From Chryseosolibacter sp044507775 (GTDB taxonomy: Bacteria > Bacteroidota > Bacteroidia > Cytophagales > Cyclobacteriaceae), in contig JBIQIY010000007.1 of NCBI GenBank assembly GCA_044507775.1, positions 62,001 through 126,000 of the forward strand: DNA of 64,000 bases, written 5' to 3'. The position numbers and the translations under genes are program-made. This document shows, piece after piece, positions 16,379-24,326 of the stretch. Positions within the stretch are counted from its first letter, which is position 1; the number at the start of each line of letters is the position of its first letter. The notes under the pieces were generated by a model that was given only the letters and a program-made list of their open reading frames with translations, was not told the DNA's origin and did not search any database.

Positions 16379-17291
16379 GATTAACCGTAAGCTCCCTGAA
16401 AATATTCTCGAGCGAATTCTCTTCCTGTTTCAGTCCGATGAGAGAAAGCCCGCGGTCGGCTGCATAGCGAAAGATCTCCGGACGAAGATCGATGCCCGGT
16501 TGGACCTGTATGCGGTAGCGGCCTTCTCCCTCTCCAACGACCGCAGAAACGCCTGGAAGTTTCTCCAGCTCACCCGCCGCTACCGGCGTTTCAAATTCGA
16601 CGATGATGCTCGCTCTGGAGGCCTTCTTTCCCAATAGATTATCGAGCCGGTCGTTTGCAACGATCTGCCCCTTATTAATCACAACGATCCGTTCGCATAT
16701 TGCTTCTACCTCCTGCAGGATATGAGTCGAAAAAATTACCGTCTTGTTTTTGCTGATATCCCGGATCAGCCTGCGTATCTCGATCAACTGATTCGGATCC
16801 AGCCCGGACGTGGGTTCATCCAGGATCAGCACGGCGGGGTCATGGATGAGCGCCTGCGCCAGTCCCACACGCTGGCGGAAACCCTTCGACAGCGTTTCAA
16901 TCTTCTTGTTCTGTTCGCGCGTCAGTCCGCAAAGCTCGACCATCGCGCCCACACGCGACCTGAGTTGCTGCCGACGAAGTCCGTAGAGGCCCCCAATGAA
17001 TGTGAGGTATTCATGAACAAAGAGGTCGAGGTACATCGGATTGTGTTCCGGCAGATAACCTGTGATTCTCTTAACCGCCATCGGGCTTGCAACGACGTCG
17101 TGCCCACCTACCAGCACCCGGCCGGACGTCGGCGGCAGGTAACTTGTGGCGATCTTCAGTGTCGTGGATTTTCCCGCGCCGTTCGGCCCGAGAAATCCGA
17201 CGATCTCACCCTCCTTTACCTCGAAGGAGATATCGTTCACGGCCTTCTGAGGCCCATATTCTCGTGTCAGGTGTTCAACAAGTAATGACAT
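16368..17291 (-). CDS. gldA: Gliding motility ABC transporter ATP-binding protein GldA
   Basis: 307 aa. Walker A GPNGAGKST is at residues 35-43, the signature LSKGFRQRVGLAQAL near 135, Walker B VLILDEPTSGLDP near 155, and the switch His in IFSTHILQEV. The C-terminal 80 residues form the extension typical of GldA-like and ABC-2-type drug exporters (SIIVEFETPVAAGELEKLPG). It powers the GldF/GldG transporter needed for gliding motility. It stands apart from gldFG, separated by a CBS gene that reads the other way, so it must be transcribed separately. The last codons run into a repeat array. Confidence 0.92.
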   Translation of the reverse strand: MSLLVEHLTREYGPQKAVNDISFEVKEGEIVGFLGPNGAGKSTTLKIATSYLPPTSGRVLVGGHDVVASPMAVKRITGYLPEHNPMYLDLFVHEYLTFIGGLYGLRRQQLRSRVGAMVELCGLTREQNKKIETLSKGFRQRVGLAQALIHDPAVLILDEPTSGLDPNQLIEIRRLIRDISKNKTVIFSTHILQEVEAICERIVVINKGQIVANDRLDNLLGKKASRASIIVEFETPVAAGELEKLPGVSAVVGEGEGRYRIQVQPGIDLRPEIFRYAADRGLSLIGLKQEENSLENIFRELTVNRET

Positions 17292-17496
17292 GCCGCGCTA
17301 ATGTAACAAATTGAACGCTTCTAAAGCCCGATTTCTTGTTCGCGTATCCGACAGACCCGGACACAATCGAGCGTCCATGTAATATCTGTTAATAATTGTT
17401 AACGTTATTGTTACCAAACTCAATATCGGGCGATTAATTGTCGCCGAATTGAATTGATCGATTAGATTTCGGAAATTTGTCGAAAAATCCAGCTTT

Positions 17497-18924
17497 ATGA
17501 GACCGGGACTTTTTATTCTGATCCTCTTCCTTTCACACCACTGCTTTGCTCAGACCGGCTATAACATCCGGTTCAAGGTCGATGGATGGAAGGACACCAC
17601 TGCCTATCTGGGTTATTACTACGGTGAAAGTACATTCGTAAAGGATACCGCCCGCGTGAACCATACAGGCAGTTTCGTATTTGACGGAAAACAAAATCTG
17701 CCGCAAGGCGTGTACTTCCTGGTACTGAACAAGACGCGCATCTTCGAATTCGTCGTCAGCCAGAACCAGCACTTCGCAATGGAAACTTCTTCCGCAGACT
17801 ATGTAAAGAACATGAAGGTCACAGGTGACATCGATAACAAGCTGTTCTTTGAAAACATGATCTACAACATGGAGCGGCACATGGAGGCCGAGCCATACAT
17901 TAAGACCATTCAGGACAGCACGCTGAGTGAAGACCAGAAGAAGGAAGCGCGCGAGCACTTCATGAAGATCAATGAGAAAGTACTGGCCTATCAGGATGAG
18001 GTGATCAAGGCCCATCCATTGACACTAACCGCCCGGATCTTCAAGGCCAACAAGCCGATCAAGATTCCGGATCCCCCCAAGCGGGCGGACGGAAGCATCG
18101 ATTCCACTTTCCAGCTGAAATGGTACCGCGAACATTTTTTTGACCACTTCGATCTGGCCGATGATGCGCTGATCCGCCTTCCCCGACCCATCTATCAGGA
18201 AAAAATCAACGAATATCTGGACAAGCTGTACGCACCACAGGCTGACACTTTGGAGAAAGCCCTGACCAAAGTGATCGCCAAAGCGAAGAAAAACCAGGAG
18301 ACATACAAGTACGCCGTCTGGGTGGCGGTGCTGAAATTCCAGAATCCCGAGATCATGGGGCTGGACGAAGTGTTCGTTCACCTGAACGATACCTACTTCG
18401 CATCCGGCGAGATGAGCTTCTGGGCCAACGATCAGATGCGCAAGAACCTGAAAGACCATGCTGACCGGCTGCGCAAGAGCCTGATCGGGCAAAAAGGCGC
18501 GAACCTTATCATGCAGGATATCAACTACCAGAGAAGGGCTCTGTATGACATCAAGAACAAGTACACCGTCCTGTATATCTTCGATCCCGACTGTGGCTCT
18601 TGTAAGAAAGAGACGCCCAAACTCGTCGACTTTTACAGCAAAAAGAAATTCGACCTCGAGGTATTCGCAGTGAGCGCAGACACCAGCATGGCGAAGATGC
18701 GCGATTACATTCGCGAAATGAACATGAAGTGGATCACCGTCAATGGACCGAGGACCTATGTCGGCCCCTACCAGGACCTGTACGACGCCAATACCACGCC
18801 CACGCTGTACGTACTGGATGACAAAAAGCAGATCATCGGTAAGAAGATTCCCGCCGAAAAACTGGATGAATTCCTCACTCAATACGAGCGGATTCAGCGG
18901 CTAAAAGCGTCCGGGAAGCTTTGA
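17497..18924 (+). CDS. Secreted thioredoxin-like protein with DUF4369-type N-terminus
   Basis: 475 aa with a signal peptide (MRPGLFILILFLSHHCFAQ). Residues about 25-110 form a beta-rich DUF4369-like domain (NIRFKVDGWKDTTAYLGYYY, GVYFLVLNKTRIFEFVV). The middle is helical (a DUF5106-like region), and the C-terminal 130 residues are a thioredoxin fold with active site DPDCGSCKKE (Cys366 and Cys369) and the cis-Pro loop NTTPTLYVL. It should act in the periplasm on thiols or disulfides, like ResA/TlpA relatives. The CGSC centre is not the usual CxPC. Its partner is unknown; the gene is monocistronic. Confidence 0.85.
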   Translation: MRPGLFILILFLSHHCFAQTGYNIRFKVDGWKDTTAYLGYYYGESTFVKDTARVNHTGSFVFDGKQNLPQGVYFLVLNKTRIFEFVVSQNQHFAMETSSADYVKNMKVTGDIDNKLFFENMIYNMERHMEAEPYIKTIQDSTLSEDQKKEAREHFMKINEKVLAYQDEVIKAHPLTLTARIFKANKPIKIPDPPKRADGSIDSTFQLKWYREHFFDHFDLADDALIRLPRPIYQEKINEYLDKLYAPQADTLEKALTKVIAKAKKNQETYKYAVWVAVLKFQNPEIMGLDEVFVHLNDTYFASGEMSFWANDQMRKNLKDHADRLRKSLIGQKGANLIMQDINYQRRALYDIKNKYTVLYIFDPDCGSCKKETPKLVDFYSKKKFDLEVFAVSADTSMAKMRDYIREMNMKWITVNGPRTYVGPYQDLYDANTTPTLYVLDDKKQIIGKKIPAEKLDEFLTQYERIQRLKASGKL

Positions 18925-19117
18925 CTGCGTTAAAAGCGGACACATTCCGGTTCATTTTTGAACATTTCAGGCAATTTTTCGCAGCTCATGCGTTTTGTAA
19001 GCAACTGAGAACGAATAACCTGTAATATTTTTCCGTTTTTTTAGACTAATATGCAACTATTCCACCCTGGTGGAGTATCTAATAAGGTGTACTGAACCTG
19101 AATTTTAATTTTTGAAT

Positions 19118-19585
19118 ATGGCTTTTTTAGAAAAACTCCTGGGAAAGAAAAAACCTGAATTAAAAGCCCGTTGCCCCATTACGAAAGAGCAAATTGAAAA
19201 AGGCTTTGGCTATCTGCTTACGACGGCTCAGGTCATTACCTCAAAGAAATATTGGGATATGATCATGACAGAGCCCGAGACGCTTTCTTATTCCGTATCG
19301 CACTTCAAGAATCAGGAAAGCGGAACCCACATGCGCAGTTTGATTTTTGAAAAATACAGCAGCATTGAAAAACCCTGGATGATCTCCGATTCTTGTATCA
19401 ATCTTTTCGAAGATATCGACCGGAAGTCAGCGAAAGACAATGCCAAGAAATGGTGGGAAACGGAAGGACACTTTGAACCGGAAAATACAGGCTCGGCGTT
19501 GGAAGCTCTTGAACCGACAACTTACCAGAGTCTCAAGGATTATGCGGTCCTCGAAGCCGGAAGAGAACGCATCAAATTACGCTAG
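19118..19585 (+). CDS. Unknown small cytoplasmic protein
   Basis: 155 aa from the ATG at 19118 (MAFLEKLLGKKKPELKARCP). There is no signal peptide or membrane helix. It begins with a basic helix and has a CPITKEQIEKGFGYLLTTAQ stretch, then a Trp-rich second half (KKYWDMIM, KPWMISDSC, KKWWETEGHF). I do not recognise the family. Codon use is like the neighbours and a strong terminator lies 42 nt downstream, so it is very likely a real gene. Monocistronic. Confidence 0.75.
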   Translation: MAFLEKLLGKKKPELKARCPITKEQIEKGFGYLLTTAQVITSKKYWDMIMTEPETLSYSVSHFKNQESGTHMRSLIFEKYSSIEKPWMISDSCINLFEDIDRKSAKDNAKKWWETEGHFEPENTGSALEALEPTTYQSLKDYAVLEAGRERIKLR

Positions 19586-19626
19586 ACCTTCCGCACGAGG
19601 CAGCCACTGACTCACAGATATAAGTA

Positions 19627-19656
19627 ATCCCGTTCCCGAAAAGAACGGGATTTTTC
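19627..19656 (+). terminator. Rho-independent terminator
   Basis: Perfect 9-bp stem (ATCCCGTTC / GAACGGGAT) with a 7-nt loop, followed by a T-run and C (TTTTTC). It ends the transcript of the small unknown gene at 19118, just before the convergent polyprenyl synthase stop. Confidence 0.88.
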
Positions 19657-19659
19657 TTG

Positions 19660-20634
19660 TCAGTTAGTCCGGTCAATGGTGAACTGGACAAGATCTTTCA
19701 GCGAGTCCCTATACCGGGACGGGGGGAAAGACTCCAGGATCGCCAGTGCCTGTCGATGGAAATCATTCATCTTCTCAATCGCGTACTGGATTCCACCCGA
19801 TTGCTTGACGTATGTGATCACTTCCTTTACCTTTTTCGGGTTCTCGCTTTCCTTTTTGACAATGCCGATAATCTTTCGCTTTTCCATCCATCCCGACCGG
19901 GAGAGTGCGTAGATCAGTGGCAGGGTCATCTTCTTTTCCCGGATATCGATTCCGAGCGGCTTGCCAATTTCCATTTCTCCATAGTCAAAGAGATCGTCCT
20001 TAATCTGGAATGCCATCCCGATCTTCTCACCAAACGCGCGCATCTTTTCCACAACTTCCTGCGGAGCACCGGAAGAACTGGCACCGACTGCACAGCATGA
20101 TGCGATAAGCGAGGCGGTCTTCTGGCGAATGATATCGTAATACACGCTCTCATCAATATCCAGGCGCCGGGATTTCTCAATCTGAAGCAGTTCCCCTTCG
20201 CTCATCTCTTTTACGGCCGTCGTTACAATCTTCAACAGATGAAAGTCGTCGTTTTCAATAGACAGGATCAAGCCCCGCGACAGCAGGAAGTCACCGACCA
20301 GGACGGCCACTTTGTTTTTCCACAGCGCATTGACTGAAAAAAAGCCCCGGCGATAGTTGGCCTCATCCACGACATCATCGTGTACAAGAGTTGCCGTGTG
20401 AAGGAGTTCGATCAGGGAAGCGCCCCTGAAGGTGGAGTCATTAATGCCTCCGCAGGTACCGGCGCTGAGGAAGACGAACATCGGTCTCATTTGCTTGCCC
20501 TTCCGCTTCACGATGTAGCTCATGATTTTGTCGAGCAACAGGACACGCGTCTTCATCGAAGCCCGAAATTTCGGCTCAAACTCCTGCATCTCTTTTGCAA
20601 TCGGAACTTTAATATCTTCGAGGCGTAGGGACAT
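19660..20634 (-). CDS. Polyprenyl diphosphate synthase (octaprenyl-type)
   Basis: 324 aa from the ATG at 20634. Both aspartate-rich motifs of trans-prenyltransferases are present: LVHDDVVDEANYRRG (first) and QIKDDLFDYG (second), plus GKQMRPMFVFLSAG and the GDFLLSRGL motif. It elongates farnesyl diphosphate with isopentenyl diphosphate to make the side chain of menaquinone, the usual product of the single long-chain enzyme in this phylum; chain length cannot be read reliably. A minus-strand TATAATTG 6 nt upstream of the ATG (20641-20648) may be a weak -7 box. Monocistronic. Confidence 0.93.
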   Translation of the reverse strand: MSLRLEDIKVPIAKEMQEFEPKFRASMKTRVLLLDKIMSYIVKRKGKQMRPMFVFLSAGTCGGINDSTFRGASLIELLHTATLVHDDVVDEANYRRGFFSVNALWKNKVAVLVGDFLLSRGLILSIENDDFHLLKIVTTAVKEMSEGELLQIEKSRRLDIDESVYYDIIRQKTASLIASCCAVGASSSGAPQEVVEKMRAFGEKIGMAFQIKDDLFDYGEMEIGKPLGIDIREKKMTLPLIYALSRSGWMEKRKIIGIVKKESENPKKVKEVITYVKQSGGIQYAIEKMNDFHRQALAILESFPPSRYRDSLKDLVQFTIDRTN

Positions 20635-20850
20635 GAACCACAATTATACATAAGGTTTTTATAGCCATGAAGATTTTGCCCCTTTTTTGGTTTGCCATCC
20701 CCCTCTTTACCCGGCTCCCAAAACTGTTTGCTCTGCATTGACTTTAAAGACCGTAATTTCACTATTTTAGACTACGAAAGTCCGGGTGAGTTCCCGGATT
20801 ACTGCAACGCTGATACCAGCAACCGGACCCTTCGGAAAACCCTGACCTTC

Positions 20851-21861
20851 ATGCACACTCATCCCCTGACAGAAACCCCGCCGCCAAATGTCATCCTGGA
20901 AATTATCACCTACGACCGGCAGAACTACGACCGGTTCGTCGCGAAGGATGTCGGAGAGTTAATACCGCGGATCAGGCAAGAACGGGTCAACTGGGTCAAC
21001 CTGGACGGCCTCACCAATATGCCCATGGTAGAGGCCTTGCAATCGCACTTCTCCCTGCATTCGTTACTGGTGGAAGATATACTCAACGACCAGCGACCTA
21101 AAGCCGAGGAGTATGAAGACTACCTGTTTGTAACACTCAAGATGCTATACCGCATCGATGGTCCTGAGGTCGACTACGAGCAGATCAGCTTTGTGCTGGG
21201 TACCAATTACCTGCTCACTTTTCAGGAAAAGGAAGGCGACCTCTTCGACGCATTCCGGGAACGCATCCGGCAGGACCAGGGTCGGGTTCGGAAGAAGAAG
21301 GCCGATTACCTGATGTACCGGCTCATAGACATAACGGTGGAAAACTATTACAACGTGCTGGATAATATCGGTGAACAAATCGACGATATCGAAGACAGCA
21401 TCCGTTCGAATACCTCCGACGCAACGTTTCAGCGCATACAGGTCATCAAGAAAGAGCTGATCTATCTTCACAAGGCGCTGTATCCGCTCCGGGACGCGCT
21501 GGGAAAAGTACTTAAAGACGAGAGCGATTTCATCCAGGAAGAGAACCTGCCATACTTCCGCGATGTCTATGACCACGTCATCCACCTGATCGATTCACTG
21601 GATACCTATCGCGATCTTACTTCGGGATTAACAGACCAGTATATGAACATTCAGAACAGCAAGCTGAATGAAGTGATCCGCGTGCTGACCATCATCTCCA
21701 CGATATTCATTCCCCTGACGTTCATTGTGGGCGTCTATGGGATGAACTTCGAACACCTTCCCGAACTTCACTGGGAGCACGGCTACGCAACGGTATGGGT
21801 TGTTATGCTTTCCATCGCCGCGGGAATGCTTGGTTATTTCCGCTACAAACGATGGATTTAA
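20851..21861 (+). CDS. corA: CorA-type magnesium/cobalt transporter
   Basis: 336 aa from the ATG at 20851; a longer frame from 20692 adds 53 non-conserved residues. The N-terminal cytoplasmic domain and long helix are followed by two C-terminal membrane helices with the ion-selectivity motif YGMNFEHLPEL between them (GMN intact). It forms a pentameric Mg2+ channel in the inner membrane. Its stop codon overlaps by 4 nt with the stop of the convergent CNNM/CorC-type gene, so the two metal transporters share a tail-to-tail junction. Confidence 0.95.
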   Translation: MHTHPLTETPPPNVILEIITYDRQNYDRFVAKDVGELIPRIRQERVNWVNLDGLTNMPMVEALQSHFSLHSLLVEDILNDQRPKAEEYEDYLFVTLKMLYRIDGPEVDYEQISFVLGTNYLLTFQEKEGDLFDAFRERIRQDQGRVRKKKADYLMYRLIDITVENYYNVLDNIGEQIDDIEDSIRSNTSDATFQRIQVIKKELIYLHKALYPLRDALGKVLKDESDFIQEENLPYFRDVYDHVIHLIDSLDTYRDLTSGLTDQYMNIQNSKLNEVIRVLTIISTIFIPLTFIVGVYGMNFEHLPELHWEHGYATVWVVMLSIAAGMLGYFRYKRWI

Positions 21862-23168
21862 TTTGATTTATCAGTGTCTACGTGGCGGTCGAGGATATCG
21901 ACGAGTATGATCTGGTTTTTGATGCGCTTGATCACCGTAAAGACATATTCATCGTGTTCGATGCTCTCGCCGACGTTAGGTATTCGTCCCACAATATCGA
22001 TCAGCATGCCCGCAAGGGTTACATATGTTTCATCCTCGGGCAAGGGCCGCGGTAGTTTTTCATTCAGCGACACCAGGGTGGCGGAACCCTGAACGCGGTA
22101 TTTGCGATCATCCAGCTTTTCAATAAACGGCGTTTCTGTATCGTATTCATCCTGGATCTCCCCTACCAGTTCTTCCAGGATATCTTCCATGGTGATAACA
22201 CCCTCCGTTCCGCCGAATTCATCCACGACGATGGCAAACTGTACATGCTGTTTCTGAAAGTCGCGCATGATATCGATCAGCTTCTTGTTCGACGCGATGT
22301 AGTGTGCGGGGCGCAAGATGGTGTCAACGGAGAACGGCTTTCCTGCATGAAGTTTTAGCAGGAGGTCTTTAGTGAAAATAATACCGGCGATGTGATCAAT
22401 AGTACCGTCGAAGACCGGCACCCGCGAGTAGCCGTTCTCGAGCACTTTCTCGATGATCTTCTCTACAGGCGAAGTTTTGTTAACGGCGAATACGTGCGTC
22501 CGGGGTACCATCGCCTGCCGGGCACTTCTTTCCGCAAAGTCAAAAGCGTTGCGAATGATCTCATACTTTCGAGGTTCAAGCACACCGCTGTTTTTTCCCT
22601 GCTCAACCATCAACCGAAGTTCTTCCGGCGAATGCACTTCGGCTTCCTTCAGCGGGGTGATGCCGATCAGTCGCAGCACGCGGTTTGCAAAACCGTTCAG
22701 CAACCAGATGAACGGCTTGAAGACCCAGAAAAAAACGTTGAGCGGGCCCGAGAGCCACAGGGTGGTACTTTCCGGGCGCTGAATCGCATAGGACTTGGGC
22801 GCCAGTTCACCGAAGACAATGTGCAGGATGGTAATGAGACCAAAAGCCACTGGCAGTGCAACACTGTGCGCCGTGTCCGGGCTCATCTCCAGGCCGAGAT
22901 TGATGAACAGATCGAGGATAAGCTTTGTGACCACATCCTCGCCAATCCAGCCTAACCCGAGGCTGGCGATGGTAATTCCAAGTTGCGTGGCCGACAGGTA
23001 GGCATCCAGATGGGCAATAATATGGCGTGATAAAGAAGCCATCGGGTGGCCTTCCTTAGCTTTTATGTCAATCTGTGAGGCCCGCACCTTGACGATCGCA
23101 AATTCCGCCGCTACAAAGAAACCATTGAGGAGAACAAGGAAAATAGTCAGTACGATGTCAAATATCAT
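21858..23168 (-). CDS. CNNM/CorC/HlyC-family transporter
   Basis: 436 aa. The N-terminal DUF21 membrane domain has about four helices (residues 1-190, with ATQLGITIASLGLGWIGEDV and FGELAPKSYAIQRPE). A CBS pair follows at about 215-340 (MVPRTHVFAVN, FVVDEFGGTEGVITMEDILE), and the CorC_HlyC domain closes the protein (VQGSATLVSLNEKLPRP). Members act in Mg2+ or Co2+ efflux or homeostasis, or in cation-linked stress. Being convergent with corA, and overlapping it by 4 nt, fits a shared role in divalent metal balance. Start ATG at 23168. Confidence 0.93.
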   Translation of the reverse strand: MIFDIVLTIFLVLLNGFFVAAEFAIVKVRASQIDIKAKEGHPMASLSRHIIAHLDAYLSATQLGITIASLGLGWIGEDVVTKLILDLFINLGLEMSPDTAHSVALPVAFGLITILHIVFGELAPKSYAIQRPESTTLWLSGPLNVFFWVFKPFIWLLNGFANRVLRLIGITPLKEAEVHSPEELRLMVEQGKNSGVLEPRKYEIIRNAFDFAERSARQAMVPRTHVFAVNKTSPVEKIIEKVLENGYSRVPVFDGTIDHIAGIIFTKDLLLKLHAGKPFSVDTILRPAHYIASNKKLIDIMRDFQKQHVQFAIVVDEFGGTEGVITMEDILEELVGEIQDEYDTETPFIEKLDDRKYRVQGSATLVSLNEKLPRPLPEDETYVTLAGMLIDIVGRIPNVGESIEHDEYVFTVIKRIKNQIILVDILDRHVDTDKSN

Positions 23169-23172
23169 AGAA

Positions 23173-23201
23173 AACGGAAAGGGCTGTCGTAAAACAGCCC
23201 T
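23173..23201 (-). terminator. Probable terminator of the coiled-coil lipoprotein gene
   Basis: An 8-bp stem (AGGGCTGT / ACAGCCCT) with a 6-nt loop lies 27 nt after the lipoprotein stop and is followed on the minus strand by a broken T tract (TTTCCGTTTTC). It sits in the leader of the downstream CNNM gene, so partial read-through or attenuation is possible. Confidence 0.55.
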
Positions 23202-23227
23202 AAAGTAACTAAAAGTGAAAACAACGG

Positions 23228-23971
23228 CTAAAGTCTGTTTTCCAGATCGGAAATCTTAGCCTGTGCCTCGGTTTTACCCAAGGAAAGGGCTTTGCGATAT
23301 AACTCCAGCGCTTCGCGCAGGGTCTCCTTTTTCTTGCGGGGGGCCAGCTTCGTGCGATCGGCTGCTGTCTCTATGGCTTCCGCCCGCGTATAGTACGCTT
23401 CGGCTTCGCTCACCTTTGACTGGATCATTAACTCCTGAACCCGCGCTTCAATCAAGGCAAGCTCCTGTGATTTGGTATCGATCTCCGCCTGTTTGTCAGC
23501 TATTTCAGCGTCCTGAAGGTCGACCGTAACGATCAGGTTTTCATTTTCACTGCGGAATTTCTCCACTTGCTCCTGCAGGAAGGCCATCTGTTTCTCCTTG
23601 TTCTGAAGTTCGGCTTTCAGTTGGCTGATCGTTTTTGAAAACGCCCGGGCGTTGGCCTTTGATGATTTCAGGGACTGCTCCAGTTCAGCGAGTCGTTTCT
23701 CGGTACTGGCGATGTAAGTATTTAATTCCTCCATCCGGCCGGTGTAGTCGTCATAGGGTGTCCCTTCAACCAGGTTGACGCGCAACAACTGGCGCGTCGC
23801 GTCGATGGAATCCATCAGGGTTCCGATCTCCGCCAACGTTTGGGAAGCTTCATGGCTTCGTTCGAGTTCGATTTGAAGGGAATCCACCTGGAATTGCAGT
23901 GCTTCTTTTTCCTTCGTTCCGCAAGAAAGAAGCAGGCCCGGTATCAGCAGATACAACAGCTTCTGAGACAT
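23228..23971 (-). CDS. Coiled-coil lipoprotein
   Basis: 247 aa from the ATG at 23971. The N-terminus is a lipoprotein signal (MSQKLLYLLIPGLLLSCG), lipid on Cys17. Residues about 20-190 are a continuous heptad-rich coiled coil (LAELEQSLKSSKANARAFSK, LQNKEKQMAFLQEQVEKF), and the C-terminal 60 residues form a TPR-like helical hairpin pair (AEAYYTRAEAIETAADRT, EALELYRKALSLGKTEA). The shape suggests a structural or scaffold protein of the outer membrane or periplasm. An upstream start at 24010 adds residues with no signal character. Not recognised beyond this. Confidence 0.8.
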   Translation of the reverse strand: MSQKLLYLLIPGLLLSCGTKEKEALQFQVDSLQIELERSHEASQTLAEIGTLMDSIDATRQLLRVNLVEGTPYDDYTGRMEELNTYIASTEKRLAELEQSLKSSKANARAFSKTISQLKAELQNKEKQMAFLQEQVEKFRSENENLIVTVDLQDAEIADKQAEIDTKSQELALIEARVQELMIQSKVSEAEAYYTRAEAIETAADRTKLAPRKKKETLREALELYRKALSLGKTEAQAKISDLENRL

Positions 23972-23997
23972 AGATGTGAGGTTTTGAATGATGGGCT

Positions 23998-24005
23998 CAA
24001 AATTA
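23998..24005 (-). promoter_or_regulatory. Possible -7 box for the coiled-coil lipoprotein
   Basis: TAATTTTG on the minus strand fits TAnnTTTG and lies 26 nt before the ATG at 23971. No good -33 TTTG is found at the proper distance, so the call is tentative. Confidence 0.35.
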
Positions 24006-24112
24006 GGCAATTCCTCACGAGTAGTCAGATATCAGAACAATTAATTGTTTCCAGCGAAGCGGGAGGCGGTGGCCCGGTTGCTTCTACGGGCGGAACATTC
24101 TCGCCGTTTCGT

Positions 24113-24142
24113 TTTGCCTTTCCTGAAAGGCACTTAAATTTG
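24113..24142 (+). promoter_or_regulatory. kup: Probable kup promoter
   Basis: TTTG (24113-24116), 18 nt spacer, TAAATTTG (24135-24142): a close match to the Bacteroidota -33/-7 pair (spacing 19-21 is usual). The transcript would begin near 24149, leaving a leader of about 155 nt before kup, much longer than at other promoters in the window. Confidence 0.5.
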
Positions 24143-24176
24143 CCAGGGTTTTAACTTGAAGTAACTGATAGTCCTG

Positions 24177-24326
24177 ATGCCCAAGATACTCACCACCCAT
24201 CCTCCTGGGAACCCGGCGCTGGACATGCGGCATGGTATTGGTAATCCGCTTGGCGGGCCCCGAAGCAGCTTAAAGTCGCACGAAAGAAAGGCCGTGCGCA
24301 ACAAAAATGGCGGAATCCAGCAATAG
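24177..24326 (+). other. Possible leader ORF overlapping the kup start
   Basis: ATG at 24177 opens 49 codons (MPKILTTHPPGNPALDMRHG and on) ending with TAG at 24324-24326, so that it runs 20 nt into kup in another frame. It is Pro/Gly/Arg-rich. It lies wholly within the predicted leader of kup. It may be only chance, or an upstream ORF that couples or restrains kup translation. Confidence 0.2.

Larger units (their letters stand above)
23972..24306. other. 335-nt divergent intergenic region
   Basis: Region between the leftward coiled-coil lipoprotein gene and rightward kup. It contains the possible -7 box of the lipoprotein gene (23998-24005), the candidate kup promoter (24113-24142) and a long kup leader with a short open frame (24177-24326). 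Nothing else is recognised. Confidence 0.6.

Noticed and set aside
17533..18882. Two long antisense open frames (160 and 285 codons) against the thioredoxin-like gene
   Set aside because: They are shadows of a codon-biased gene; they have no start context, motif or signal, and the sense frame has a clear signal peptide and thioredoxin site.
20692..20850. 53-codon upstream extension of corA
   Set aside because: It starts in the intergenic region and lacks similarity to CorA N-termini; the ATG at 20851 gives the usual length.
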